From Tetraselmis striata (taxonomy: Eukaryota > Chlorophyta > Chlorodendrophyceae > Chlorodendrales > Chlorodendraceae): a DNA stretch of 64,000 bases. Below, piece after piece: positions 1 to 22,609 of this stretch. The position numbers were made by a program, and so were the translations under genes. The notes beneath the pieces are model-generated. The model was not told where the DNA came from and did no database searches. It saw only the letters and a list, made by a program, of their open reading frames with translations. Each line of letters opens with the position of its first letter. The first letter of the stretch is position 1. The stretch lies in assembly GCA_006384855.1 (NCBI GenBank), contig VCJN01000610.1:22769-86768 (forward strand). Direction: 5' to 3'.

Positions 1-201
1 CAGGAGCATCCTGAAAGGGCCGGCAGTGCTACCCAATCAGCAAATCAGTGTTACCCAATCATGCAGATCTTGCTGTTGCGCTGCAAGGACGCTTTCATGT
101 AAATATGTACACATGGCGAGCAATGTGTACAAGCAACAGCCTTCATCTGTGTTGCATGTTCCCAGTGCGCCTCCACTATATGATGCCCCTGTTGATGCCA
201 G

Positions 202-9817
<9,616 letters not shown>

Positions 9818-11404
9818 TGAATCCCTCCTCATAAGGACCTCTCCGCTTCCGGGCGAGGCAAGGCGTCTGCTCAGCATTGGGGTGCGATGCGTAAACTACA
9901 CCCAATCATCGTGAGACTCGCCGTCTGAAGCAAGTGACTGTGCATGCTATTTATGAAAAGTTGATTCCGCAATCCACCTTGACGAAAGGAATGAATGAGT
10001 CGAATGATTCTGGCGGCTGGAGACCAAAAACGCCCTTAGTATGGGGAGTTGCTCGACAGTTTAGTGTGTGCAACGGAAAGAAGTCGCACAACTCGCAATA
10101 TCCAGTCGTGAGCTGGCCGTGATGAAATTGGTGCACCATGTAATCCTTAACTCGACGTGGGATGTAGCCATTTGATGGGGACCTGTATTGTACTTAAAAG
10201 GGGTCAGATTCTGAGTCAAAATTTCAACACCGAGTACCGAAGTATTGCTCCGCCAGTTTCGGGAATGTTTTAAGTCGCGATAGTCGCCGTCAATATGTAC
10301 TATACGACGTACTATGTTCGCCTCCTCTTTTGGCGTGGATTGTTCCTTCGTCTTAACGATAGATCCCCACTCCTTGCCACCTCGTGCTCGCCCGCCGGTC
10401 ACGCCGGCCGAGCCGTGCGGCGACAACAGCGCGGGTGGGAACGACGCATACCGCCGTGAGGCCGAGGTACGGGCAACCCTTAATCATTCAGCTTAAAGAT
10501 CAACGATTGAAGCTTAAAAACCCTCAAGCGACGTTGTCGCGGCAGCATGCTCCCTCTTTCACCGGTTAGCCTATTCAGCAACAGACTGCAATCTCGTCCC
10601 GAGCTTTACGAGCCTTACGTTGTAATGCGCCGCCTATGTGGCCCGACAATTGCGCCTCTTAGTCCTGTCCCGTTAGCTTGCACTTGAGCGAGAGTCAGGC
10701 CGACACGGTCTACGCATGTGGGAAGTGCGTGTTGGAGTCCGTTTGCGCGGAAGAGGTAAGTACACCTACACCTACACCTCGTTATGTACGGCAAAAGCGC
10801 ATCCGGTTCAGGTGGACGACGTGCCATGGCCAGACTTTCAAATTCCCCAAGCGGAATTTAAGCCCTAGCAAAGGAAGCCGTGAAGTGGCTGCCCGAAGTG
10901 TAGATATTTCGACACTGTGGAGCCCATCACAATAACTCTTTCCGGTCCCCCCCCCCCCCCCCCATAAAAGCCTCCCACCCCCTTGGGAGTACATACTGCT
11001 CAGACTAACCCTGGCAACAGCCATTTGTCATTATTGATACGTGTACTACAGCAAGTACCTGGCCTGCAGAGGGTTATTATTGCGTGCTACGGGCTACGGC
11101 CGACCCTATCTATGCAGGTTCGTGCAGCCGGGGCATAAGACAGGTGGCATGTGTAGTTGGAAGACTGGCATGAATAAAGTTGTGACAAATTTCAAACTTC
11201 AAATACTGCAAGTCCCACGTCAGAGGTGGTGACTACTACCTCCGGGTCGCGCGGTGTGTTGATATACAAAGTTGTGGGAGGTGCGACGTGACGCGAGTGC
11301 CCTCACGTGCCTTGCAACCAATGGGAGGTCTTCGAAAACAAAGCGGCACATACAACGAATCAAGACTACCGTGCAACCCTTCATCATGCCGGACACCCTG
11401 ACGC
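9818..11404. other. Intergenic, no gene identified
   Basis: Follows the beta-galactosidase stop. A TGTAA motif at 10139-10143 could be its poly(A) signal, 322 nt after the stop. A short open stretch at 10682-10755 ends in a strong GTAAGT donor but matches nothing I recognise. A poly-C run lies at about 10947-10964. Confidence 0.4.
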
Positions 11405-11737
11405 GTGCCGTTAATTGCCAATCTTCCGCGTGAAAAGTGTGAGAAAATTCAGGACTACGATGGCTTCCGGCTGACTGCCGCGAATTGGAAGAACACGCCT
11501 GCGAGGCGCTTGAAGGGTGGCACATCAATTGAGTCCTTCGCGGACCTCGCTGAGTGGGCGTATGCATACATGATTAGCGCGGATGGCGCCGTTGCAAGGA
11601 GTCGGTCGGCGCGGTTACCGGCAACATCGCCTGCGGCATCGAGTCAGCCGCCGGTATTGCAATTACCTTTAGCGAAGACCCACTCCGTGCGCGTCGTCCG
11701 CCACGCGGAGCTGTCCGACGTGCGCCATCAGGTGTGA
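11405..11737 (+). CDS. Hypothetical ORF, possibly gag-like remnant
   Basis: Open frame of about 110 codons with protein-like composition (SIESFADLAEWAYAYMISAD). I do not recognise a family. It lies directly upstream of the 11950-13030 tandem array, in a region rich in broken retroelement ORFs, so a retroelement origin is plausible but unproven. The start codon is uncertain. Confidence 0.2.
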   Translation: MPLIANLPREKCEKIQDYDGFRLTAANWKNTPARRLKGGTSIESFADLAEWAYAYMISADGAVARSRSARLPATSPAASSQPPVLQLPLAKTHSVRVVRHAELSDVRHQV

Positions 11738-11949
11738 CAAATGATTACGTGTACGATACAATACTATTTTGAGACTTCCCACCCACCCACCGCCGCCTGG
11801 GCTGGCCCGACGACCGTCCTCGGCCCTCGGAATCGCGGGCCCTTCCTCCGCCTCCACCCCCGGCTGGGGATGGGGGCGGGGATCGTGCACGGGTGGCGCC
11901 TTGGTAGCCTTGGCCCCGCCCGTGCTGCCACTGCCGCGGAGGAGCAGTG

Positions 11950-13030
11950 TGAGCTGGACCCCGGCGTCTTACGTCGTTGCTAGTCCGGTCAAGTCCATGT
12001 TCGCTGTTCTTTGAGCACCCTCTCCCTTCCTGTCATGTCGGCGCCTCCACATTACATTCGGCCTAGTGCCGCTATTGGAGTGGCCCGGGATGTTGTGCTG
12101 GGAAGGGAGTTCTACGTGCGGCGGAAGGGGACGCGACCGAGCTGGCGGCGGATCTGGCGCTGGGCGGAACAACGTGCGCTGGACACCGGCGTCTTACGTC
12201 GTTGCTGGTCCGGTCAAGTCCATGTTCGCTGTTCTTTGAGCACTTTCTCCCTTCCTGTCCTGTCGGCGCCTCCACATTACATTCGGCCTAGTGCCGCTAT
12301 TGGAGTGGCCCGGGATGTTGTGCTGGTAAGGGAGTTCTACGTACGTTCGGCGGAAGGGGACGCGACCGAGCTGGCGGCGGATCTGGCGCTGGGCGGAACA
12401 AAGCGCGCTGGACACCTGCGTCTTACGTCGTTGCTGGCCCGGTCGGCTCTGCATTCCCTACTCGTTGAGCACTTTCTCCCTTCCTGGCATGTTGGCGCCT
12501 CCACATCACATTCGGCTCAGCGCCGCTATTGGAGTGGCCCGGGATGTTGTGCTGGGGAAGGCGTTCTACGTTCGGCGGAAAAGGACGCGACCGAGCTGGC
12601 GGCGCATCTGGCGTTGGGTCTATTGCACGCCCGTGGCGCCCCGCTCTGGGTTGGACCCCCCCACTTCCGCTCCTTGCTGCGAGACCTCAACTTCGAAGCT
12701 CCTTTCCTGTCGGCGCCTTCACATTACATTCGGCCTAGTGCCGCTATTGGAGTGGCCCGGGATGTTGTGATGTGGAAGGCGTTCTACGTTCGGCGGAAAA
12801 GGACGCGACCGAGCTGGCGGCGCATCTGGCGTTGGGTCTATTGCACGCCCGTGGCGCCCCGCTCTGGGTTGGACCCCCCCACTTCCGCTCCTTGCTGCGA
12901 GACCTCAACTTCGAAGCTCCTTTCCTGTCGGCGCCTTCACATTACATTCGGCCTAGTGCCGCTATTGGAGTGGCCCGGGATTGTGTGCTGGGGAGAGCGT
13001 CCCTATTGCGTGGAGCGGCGGCTGGCTGGT
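11950..13030 (+). repeat. Five-unit tandem repeat, about 220 bp period, with open reading frame
   Basis: The core GCGCCTCCACATTACATTCG (or close variants) recurs at about 12041, 12266, 12495, 12713 and 12931, giving periods of 225, 229, 218 and 218 bp. The last two units are almost identical. A 357-codon plus-strand frame (12011-13084) stays open across the array although two periods are not multiples of three, so each unit is read in shifting frames. This makes a real protein doubtful. Short TGGATTTCCTTC-type repeats follow at 13087-13131. Confidence 0.85.
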
Positions 13031-13140
13031 GGCGATGCCTGGTCGGAGGCTACCATGGCGGTTCCCGCCTCTGTTGGCCCGTAGCTGGATTTCCTTCTGG
13101 ATTTCCTTCTGGATTTCTGTGTGGATTTCTTGAATGTTGC

Positions 13141-16100
13141 GTCTAGCTCATACAGTACTATGAGTTAGTACGAATACGATGTGATGTAGGTATCGATTCC
13201 TGGCCGATGCATTTTCGGCAAAATCGCCCCGATGTGTCATGGGTTTACCCGGTTGATGCATTAGCCCTTCGGGGTTCGAATGAGGCAATGGTCTTAGGGC
13301 TATGCCAGACCTACGACTGCAGTTGGCGCAAGAGGTCAAGTGCTGGGGCGGCTTAGGCCGATGTCCCGGGGAGAACTTTACTTTTACGATGTGTAGGAGT
13401 ATGAGAACGAGCGATGTGTATCTGAGACTATTGCGAGTGTACATGTGATATAATTTGGAATTTGTTACAACTGGACCAAGTTTTCGTCTTGACAAGATGT
13501 CTTCACCGGCCAACGTCACTAAAGGGTCCACCCATGACCAACCCGCATCGGGCCAGCCAATTGAAGCACGTATGAGGGGGGCTCTGTAGGCCAAATGGCT
13601 ATGTTGCAGTACATGATTGTACTAATTGTGCATCACTAGTGGTACAGTAGTACACTACACACGCGAGTTATACGTGGCTTTACGCGCGTACATGGGCGCA
13701 AGCATGTACGCGCTAGCCGGGCCGCAGAAACCCGTGATCACGCGACCGTATATTCTCATTTTCCCGCCGTTTATTATCCCCCGGAAGTAGTCGCAGCTTG
13801 CTCCACCGGCCAGCACGGCCAAGCGGCTAGGCCGCTCGGGCGTCGCGATGTTGAGATCAGCCCCCGCCTTGCTTGAGCTGTTGCCAACGGTGTTCCCGGA
13901 CGTCCTCGCTCGGAGTTCGGAGGTGAAGGCGGGAATGACACCCCCTGCACAGCCGTTGGCCGTATGCACGCTGATCTTATTGTGCAGCGCTCAAGTGCCG
14001 GACCGTTCGACGCGCGGCAGCCACATGCCCACGCTCACGGCCGAGGTTACCGCCCGAGGGCGGCTTCCTAGGCCCCGTGCACGTTTGGATTAGTTCTATT
14101 ACCCGCCACCGTGCAAGGCTGCGCCGAGTATTGTAATGCCCCCCGTAATGTGCGGGTCGCGATTGCAACACGATTAAAACACGATTACATGTTGAACATC
14201 CCGCGCGAGTAGGTTATTGTCCCTGTCCGAGTCGCACACCCCCTCCCCACCCGTAGGCGGATCTCGGAGAGGCATGCTGCATTGAAGGTTGTAGCATTGA
14301 AGGTATTTAGCCACCTAATACCGGCTGCACTTATTAAGGCTTCAACCCCTGCTACCGTCAAGGCTACTTCACCTAAAGGCTGCACTGAAGGATGTACTTC
14401 ATGTTGCAGGCAGCATCAGGCTTCAGTGCAGCCTTTAGTACTGAGCTGCATGCTGCAGTTCGGGAAATCGTCCGACTGGTCTTGGCCGATGTCGGAAGAA
14501 TCTACAGTTGAGAGTTGATCGCGACCGTCACATCCAACGTGATCACATACATATTTCGACGTTTCGGAAGATGCATGTGCTCACTCTCTCTTCCGCGCCC
14601 GAGCACAGACACGGTGATTTGTCGGAAGATTAAGAAACGCTTACTACCATAAGCATACCGTACATGCCATGCGGGCATCTTCCTGGCAACGACCCGCGGC
14701 CCACACCATCCCGGCCACCGCGCCCTACCCCACCCACATGCATGTGCCCCCGCCCACAGCGACGGATCTCCCACCCGGGGAGGTGCGAGGTTTGTGTACA
14801 TGCTAGGTTTGGCTGGCACATGTTGGGGGTGGCCCGATGCGGCTGCGAGTACGCTTGCTGTGCTTGTCGGCGCGATGGGCCGGCTGCCGGAGCCGGCGTC
14901 ACAGCGGGAGGCGTTGCGACCACCACCCCCCGCCCGGTACGCAGACCCGCCACCGCGCGTCTACTTGCCTGAAGCGGTGTGGATGACCACGTCACCGACG
15001 ATGGGCATGCGAGCGTTGTATGGCGTCTTGCTAGGTACACAGTTCGCCCCACTTGGAGGTCGTCGTGCCGGTGGGTCCTCTGGTCAATGTAGTACCAAAT
15101 ATACAGAGAGTACTCCTTAGAGTCGTGGTACATGACCGGTAGTCTCTAGCTACCGTTCGACGGATCTATTTTGCCCGACTCGTGTAAATAGAACGCCCAT
15201 CGGACACATTTCTGTCGGTTAACGGACGATCAAGATCTAGTGATATGGAGTAAATGTCCGGAAACACGGACGGGTCCGTAGGTTCTTCCAACCTCCGCCA
15301 AATCAGACATCCGCCACCTTGCATAGAACGAGCCTAACAATGGTATGATCAGGTATAAGGATCAGTACTCAGGGAAATTTGCAACTTTATTAGCAAAACA
15401 TTGTCAAACCCGGCTTTAAAAAAAACACTATTGTGCATTATTGCTGACAATAATTTGCAAATTAAACATAGCGTTATCGACTTTGACACTCTTGGACAAT
15501 TGCAAAGCATGGTGCGACCGGCCCGTCATCATGACCATATAAGCGCCTGCTTAACCGCAACTGGAGAAGACCCCCCTCAGCATGGCGCGCCGGCAAGCAT
15601 TGCCTAAAACCCGGCGGACATTTGCCGCACCGGGCCGTAGTAGGGCGGGTCGTCGGTGCACCCCCCGCAATTCTTACTACCGTAAGCCGAAGCGCGATGC
15701 GGCGCGTGCTTTTCGGCCAGGAGTAGTGGCATTATAAAGATTGATAATGACAAGTGACGATTTACTACAAGTATTGGATATGAACTGAAATTGCTAAACT
15801 GCTATAATTTTACCTGAAATTTGAAATATTTTTAATCTCCACCATTGTCGGACAACCCAAGTTTAGATTGCATTAGTTCACTCGTACCGTACCAACACTA
15901 TTATTAGCGAAACTACTCCATAGAAACACAGCCCCTTAGGTGGCCTTTGGAGTGCCAGAAGTGCCGGTGATGTGCCCTTTTCCATGGGAGCTATTGGGTT
16001 ATGTTCACTGAATGGGTCGTGATGCATTGAAGCCATAATGTACTTTGATGGTCATGGCGGCAGAGCGTTTGCCTTGCGCGCGATGCCAACATCGCCACAT

Positions 16101-16369
16101 GCGTCATTAGCTCACCTCCCCCGCGATACTTATGTGACGGCTCAGGTCCTAGAGGACCTCTCCTTAGCTGGGCGATGGCCGTATTTTGGCCGAGGTTTCC
16201 GTACTGTTGATACTTTTAAGGAAATGAGTACGCGCGTACTAAATTTGCTACGCGCGTACTAGACGAGTAGACGGACAGCTAACGCGTCCATATGCGCCCA
16301 TACCTGCCCGTCTCCATACTGCGATGATAGCCTAATATAGCTGCCACACAAGCTTAGAGATCACGCCGA
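13141..16369. other. Gene-free stretch
   Basis: No gene can be supported. Composition alternates between GC-rich and AT-rich blocks (15360-16000 is AT-rich), with only short, overlapping frames on both strands. The one notable structure is the perfect inverted repeat at 14373-14438. Confidence 0.4.
14373..14438. repeat. Perfect 18-bp inverted repeat (hairpin)
   Basis: CTAAAGGCTGCACTGAAG at 14373-14390 is exactly reverse-complemented at 14421-14438, with a 30-nt loop. Flanking sequence has further GCAGC-type short repeats. No transposon ends or RNA gene were recognised around it. Confidence 0.85.
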
Positions 16370-18060
16370 GATGCGATGTGTATCGTGACCCATCGGATAC
16401 CCCGACCCGATGTCCCGTGTTTCAGGCGGTACGGTCACAATTGCGTAAAAGTATAGCATAATAGCAACACCGGTCACAAGGGTAAGCAGTGGCCGGTGTT
16501 CTTGGGCCAGCTGGCCGGCTTGTCGCGGCGGCGGATCGCGAGGCCGTTGTGAGCTGCCGGATGGGCGGTGGGCTGTTTCGTCGACCGTTTCCCTCTCGAT
16601 GTCGGAGTCGCGAGTGCCAGAGAGGCGCGGCTTGCTCCTGCTGCGGTTGCGGGCGGTGCCGCCTGAGCGACTACGACGCGTGAGCGGCACCGACCCTTGG
16701 GTTGCTTCTGCTTCTGCTTGCCGGGTGCGGCCGCCTTGCCCTTGCCTGCTGGGAGGGGCTGGCGAGGGTTTTGCTCGAGCTCGATCAAGTGGCGTTGGGG
16801 GTTACGCAGTCGATGTGACTCCGGTATGAGTCGGGCGAGTTCGGCCGCGAGTGCAGGCTAACTGGCCGGGAAGGCGGACATGGAGAGCAACTCGGTGGTC
16901 TCGGTGCTGGTGATGAGGTGCTGAAGCTCAACAAGTTTTTCTGTGGTGCCTGCAGCATGTGTGCCTTCGCGGAATGTATGTGCGCTGCGCTAGAGAGCGT
17001 TGGGGGAGTCGAGGGTAACGTCGGCCAGACCCGGTAGTACCTCCCCTGCGCCGCGATGGGCGGTATCCACGTCCATAGGGCTGTCGTTCTCCTCGTAGCT
17101 ATGTTCAAGCTCGTCCTCGTCGTCTGCCCGTACTCCCGTTATGGCGGTCGCCGCTATGGCTGTGGTTGTAGGCGCAAGGGATGGGTGGGTTGCTCCGGGG
17201 GCGGGCTCAGTTGATGTTCGGCGCCGGTCGATGGCCACGACGGCATTAGCGACCGCCCCGCGCCTCGACATCATATGCTCGAACCCAGGGAGGGGGAGTG
17301 TTGTTGACCTGAGGTTCGGCACGGGCTGCTGGGGTCTCTAATAGTGCAAGTTGGGCTAGATTGGCCGGCGATGGCGCTGGCGTTGTGCCCACTGGCCGCC
17401 CCTCGGCCGGTGCCGGAGCCGGCGCGGCCTTGATCTTCTAGCTCGCCGTCGAGACTGCCTTACGCCAATGCTCCGGTTTGTCAGTTGCGCGGGTGCCGCC
17501 GACGAGGCTGTGGTGGGCGATCAGTTGCAGTGTGAGAGTGTAGATCGGGCGTTGTTCGGCTCCGAGGGCGAGGGATGTTGGAGGGGTCTTTTGAGCCTTC
17601 TTGCGCAAGCCCAACGCTGCGCGTCGGAGCTGGTTGTGGCCAGCGTTGCCGCCGAGCTCTCCCGCCTCTCGGACCGTTTGGCTGAAGGGGTGTATGAGCA
17701 GTTCCGAGGGATCGACCTCGGACTCCGTGCTGAGGTAGATTACGATGGCGCGGAGGCGGTCCAGCCGCAGTAGGGCGATGGGAGAGGTGAGGGCCACGGT
17801 CAGTCGCAAGGTGTCCGCGAACTCCTGGTCTTCTTTCCCAAAGGAGATGCCGCAGAGGTTGTCGTCTCCCACGCGTAGCAATTTCGGTATTGCTTCATGT
17901 CGACGCCAACAGCCATCATGGTTTCCGTCAGCCACTGAGGTTGCAATACCTCCGGGGGCGTGTTGATACGCTGGCTGATGGTGGCTGCGATGGCCTTTGC
18001 TGCGCCCGGTTAAATTCGGTGTGGGTGATGCCCCATGGGACGGCGCGCACTTGCGAGTTC
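16370..18060 (-). pseudogene. Broken retroelement gag-like ORFs
   Basis: Minus-strand open segments follow one another in shifting frames: 17935-17438 (165 codons, with EFADTLRLTVALTSPIALL), 17322-16990 (acidic, DDEDELEHSYEENDSPMDVD) and 16788-16474 (Lys/Pro-rich, GKQKQKQPKGR). Upstream of 17900 another frame reads AIAATISQRINTPPEVLQ before the frame changes. A helical core, an acidic linker and a basic Pro-rich tail fit a retrotransposon gag polyprotein, but there is no zinc knuckle. Several internal stops indicate decay. The family is not determined. Confidence 0.35.
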
Positions 18061-18153
18061 ACCTGTAAAAATACCCGTCATAACCGACTCGTCTCGCACG
18101 GATGCGTCACTGGCACAGGTTGATTCAGCCAGCAAGATTAGGTAGGCCCATTG

Positions 18154-18196
18154 GTATGGTACCAAACTACATGTATCTAGGGGCTTGGTACCATAC
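18154..18196. repeat. 12-bp inverted repeat
   Basis: GTATGGTACCAA (18154-18165) and TTGGTACCATAC (18185-18196) form a perfect stem with a 19-nt loop. No function is indicated. Confidence 0.7.
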
Positions 18197-19179
18197 GGGC
18201 TCGAGTGGTGGGTGGCAACACCATGTCGTCCCGACATACTTGGACGACCTGGCCCATACTTGGACAACCGACGAGATGGGAATTTTGGGCTCAACTGGCT
18301 CTAATATGGGCTGGATGCGAACGCATTCGACCCACCAACCCAGGCACAGCTCATGGGATGCTCGGGGCCACTTCATTCGGGTCTCGGGATGGGCTGCCAT
18401 GATGCGCCCACTTCGCTAGGCTAATCGAGGCGACCCCTAGCTGGTTGAGAGAGGTGGTGCGTAATATACTCGTGCAAGTTCGGGATATATAATACATTCA
18501 ATTTCCATCGGTGGACGTCACGACGAAACGGCACTTGGCATGTTTACAGTACTAGCGTCACGCACCTTCGCGGGCCGCAAAGCGACTCGAAACGTACCGA
18601 TAATGTACCACGGCACCTATCACGTGCAAAACGAAAACGTTTTTTCGTATTGCTACGGGATGCTGCCTAACACCGTATATGCGGGGGGCGCAGAGGGGTA
18701 CATGTACTGGTCATACGCCGGCACCTGAAGGTATAGCCGGGTCATAAAAGATGTATTAAGGCGCGATAAGTCACGATTCCGGTGTGTTAAGGCGTTATAA
18801 ACGTACCAGTTACAGTGCTTGTGGGACCACCGAGTCCTCGGCACGACATAGGCCCCCGCCAACAGCAAACCTTGTCGCACGCCCAACCGTCCACATGTCC
18901 ACCAAGCCACAACGGCAGCCCATCGCGGTAAGGCAGCGGCACGCCCCCAGCCATGCCGCAGCCCCGCGCCTCGGCAAAGAATAATCGTCGTCGCTCACAA
19001 GCAACCGCACACTATAGCCGCGTCCAAGACCCCCCCCCCCCCCCCCCCCCCCCCCCCCGCCCCCCCCCCACATAAGCAACAATCCCCGTGCTGGCAACTT
19101 TTCTCTTTGTCTGCACCCACTACATACACCCTAGAGGACATCTCCGGCCGCGCGAAACCTCCCCCGAAGCCGACCTCCG

Positions 19180-19446
19180 AAAGGAACTCATCTCGGCAGC
19201 CACCACCTTGCTCACCCGACGACCCCCCCGCACACAACGCCGCCTCACCGCCACTACGATGACGGCCATGATCACGGGCGGCCCTATGCACCCAATGACA
19301 CGCACACCTCGCCAAATTCTACAGCGGAGGACGAACACATGGCAAACGAGCCACACCCCTCCGGGGAAGACTACCTCGACTACCTCGAAGAAGAAGAGGA
19401 AGAGATTGCCGGGGTCCAGGACATGGACGACGACGAGGGGCTCTAA
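19180..19446 (+). pseudogene. Acidic gag-like ORF fragment
   Basis: The frame ending at TAA 19444-19446 encodes an acidic tail (SGEDYLDYLEEEEEEIAG, then DMDDDEGL) preceded by a His/Asp-rich stretch. A 40-nt poly-C tract (19030-19069) lies upstream. Composition resembles the acidic N-terminal regions of algal retroelement gag proteins, but no diagnostic domain is visible. Overlapping frames on both strands here are GC-rich shadows. Confidence 0.25.
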
Positions 19447-19799
19447 CTCCTCCACCGCGCCCATGCCCTCCCCCAAACCTACCTCTCCCCCCACAACCGC
19501 ACGAAACCCCAACTACCGTGCCAATCCCGTGAACGACGCCGACAGGACAGCCCTCTTAGATAGACCTCTCACACGCACCCGCACGATGGCATGCCATTTG
19601 CCCCCACCTACAACCACCAAGCGCACTCGTCGAGCACTCCGCGCTTCGTCCCGCTCGCCGACACCGACTCAAACAACACATCCCCCAACTAACAACCCCC
19701 ACATTAACAACGGCCGCGATGGCGCCCGTTTCGGGATGGGGACCTATGCGACACTTGGAGCGAGCGGGACGCTCCGGCTGCCTTAGTTTAACTAGGCCT

Positions 19800-21350
19800 C
19801 CTCTGCGGGACACCCACATCTAAGTCGGACTGGACGTACGGTAACATGGCGCCGCCTTAGCCCGACGTCTACTTGTACGTGTAGCAGGTCAATGCTACGA
19901 CTCGAACAAACATCCGGCTGACTGCCCGGAGCTCTATGCCGGCCTAGGCGCAAAAATAAAGCCGGAGACGCCACGAATCCGGCGATAGTAAAATGCGGGG
20001 CAGCCAAAGGCTATCACGGATGAAGGCGGGGATGGAAATAGAAGAGGAAGGCCGGTAGCCGGAGTTGTAATACACAAATGTGTCCCTAGTTTCCCTACTA
20101 TATGGTTAGAGAAGACAAGCCCTCGGAATAACTCGGTCCGGGCAGGTAGCGGAAAGTAACGGATTAGCAGTTGTATTTTGATTTCAATCTGAATTCCGCT
20201 ATCTACCAGCGCATCCATCCTTGCCAAGCAAGGTCGGACCCTTCGATGTTGATGCATGCTCCGACCCCTTCGGCCGGAACGCTTACTGCGAGGTCTTGCG
20301 TATCCCGTCTCGTTTATATTTTTCTTTTTGATTTTTGAACACCCCTTCCCGTCCCTATCCGTACCCCGGTCCACTCTGGCCGGGCATTCCTCGTTCTTTT
20401 TAAAGCTCTATGCAAACCCACCCAGTCTCCCTCCTATTGATAGCTGCCGCCTACTATCCCGGCGGGTGCAGCTACCGCCCCCCCCCCCCCCCCCCCCCCG
20501 CCCCCCGCATGGACGCCACCTCCCCGCCTACCCCTTCCCTACCACCAAAGCCTCCTCACTCGGGATGAGGCAGCCGAGGCGTCCCGCCCGACGTGCGGAG
20601 GGTGCTGGGCGTAAGGGCAGTCAGGGACGCTGCCGTGCTAGCTATGCTAGCGTGCTAGCGTCGGCACTGGTGGGCCGGGCTTCCTAGCTGTCGGTGTCTT
20701 CCCGCGGGTGGCGGGAAGATCGTCGCGGCGTAGTATCGCGACGTCTCACCCGATGCGGGGCGCCGTAGCCGGGTGCGGTGACTATCTGAGTGGAGTAGCC
20801 GCACCTCGAGATGTCGGCGCGGCGGCGGGGTTGGGTCGAGGGTCGTGGTGAGTCGGGCGGGGTAAAGGGAGGGGGGAGCGGAGGCAGGAATAGGTCGGGG
20901 CAAGATGTCGCGGCGGCCGCGTCGTCGGACGGTCCGAAAGCGGCCGCATCCATCTAGTTTGGCCACTCGTCGCAGACTAGCGAGCGGGCCAACCGTCTTC
21001 CGCGGGGCAGGGACGACCGGCTCGGTCACGGTTGCGGTAATCTCTGGAAGCGGATAGGGAGGGCGCGCCATTGTGCGGGGATGCACTGGCCGGAAGCGGG
21101 CAGCCCGCGCGCCAGGCCGGCGTCGCGCGCTGGAGGCGGTGCAGGTGCCGGCATCGGTGCTCGTAGTGCCGGGTTCACGAAGAAGTGGATTAGGTTTGTA
21201 GGCCGCGAGGGGCGAGATTGCGCCCGACGGCGCTGCGACTCAGTGGCTTTGGTGGAGCCGGGACTGGCCCCGTGTGGGTATCTTGCTCGGCGGCGCGGCG
21301 TTGACGGCGCGCAACGGATCGCTCGTAGCCGGGGGACGGGCGTTCGTCGT
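19800..21350. other. GC-rich stretch without a supportable gene
   Basis: Long frames on the minus strand (for example 21086-20655) are Pro/Arg-rich and typical of unselected GC-rich DNA. A poly-C run lies at about 20478-20500. Nothing else was recognised. Confidence 0.35.
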
Positions 21351-21359
21351 CGGCCGTGC

Positions 21360-21889
<530 letters not shown>

Positions 21890-22609
21890 GTGGGGGGGTG
21901 GGGGGGGGGGGTTTGGCCATGGTGGCGGCGGGTATTCCGAAGAAACCGCACTCTGCCGGCCTCCACATGGCTGCCAACATGGGAATAAAGTAATACCCTC
22001 TTAACATCGTAAAACGCGGCGGAGAAGTATGAAGTCCACCCCTCGTAATGAATAACACCGTCGGCACGGGTGCAGAGTTAACATCGCGTACAACGTACCG
22101 TACTACACCTTGCTGTACGTGGCACGCTCGAGCGCCCGCGCGCGCAACCCGTGCTTGTCCTACGTGTGTCGCTTTGGATGCTGGGCACTCGTCGCCAACT
22201 TGCCCGCTCACATTGACCAGCACCGGTTCCTATCTTGCGCCACCACGGGGCGCAACAACTACCACCACGCCGGCGCCTTGATTTCGCAACGCGTCCGGCC
22301 TTATGCCGTTCCGACGTTCGTCGGCGCCAACATCTCCCGCCCGCGTGTACTCTACGCCTGCGCCTCGATCGAGATTTGTCATGTACAACCGCTCGGCGCA
22401 AAACCCTTCTACAAACCAAGACATCTTCCGCCTTCGTCTTACCGGCACGTATGCCGACGGCCCACGCTCGCATTTGTAAACAAACCGCGTCTAACTGGTC
22501 AAGCCGTACTAGATTGCATGTTCGAAATATTCTAAACCTTGCTTGTTATGGGGTTTCCCTATCATGTTAAGTGTCCTAGTGTAACCGGTACATCCTTGGT
22601 GGTTTCAAC

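Noticed and set aside
1..200. Additional beta-galactosidase exon at the window start
   Set aside because: No frame matches the family sequence expected before MKQLNFNAV; treated as intron.
12011..13084. 357-codon ORF as a real protein gene
   Set aside because: It only reads through a tandem array whose units differ in frame; no start context, no domain, and GC-rich sequence favours long spurious frames.
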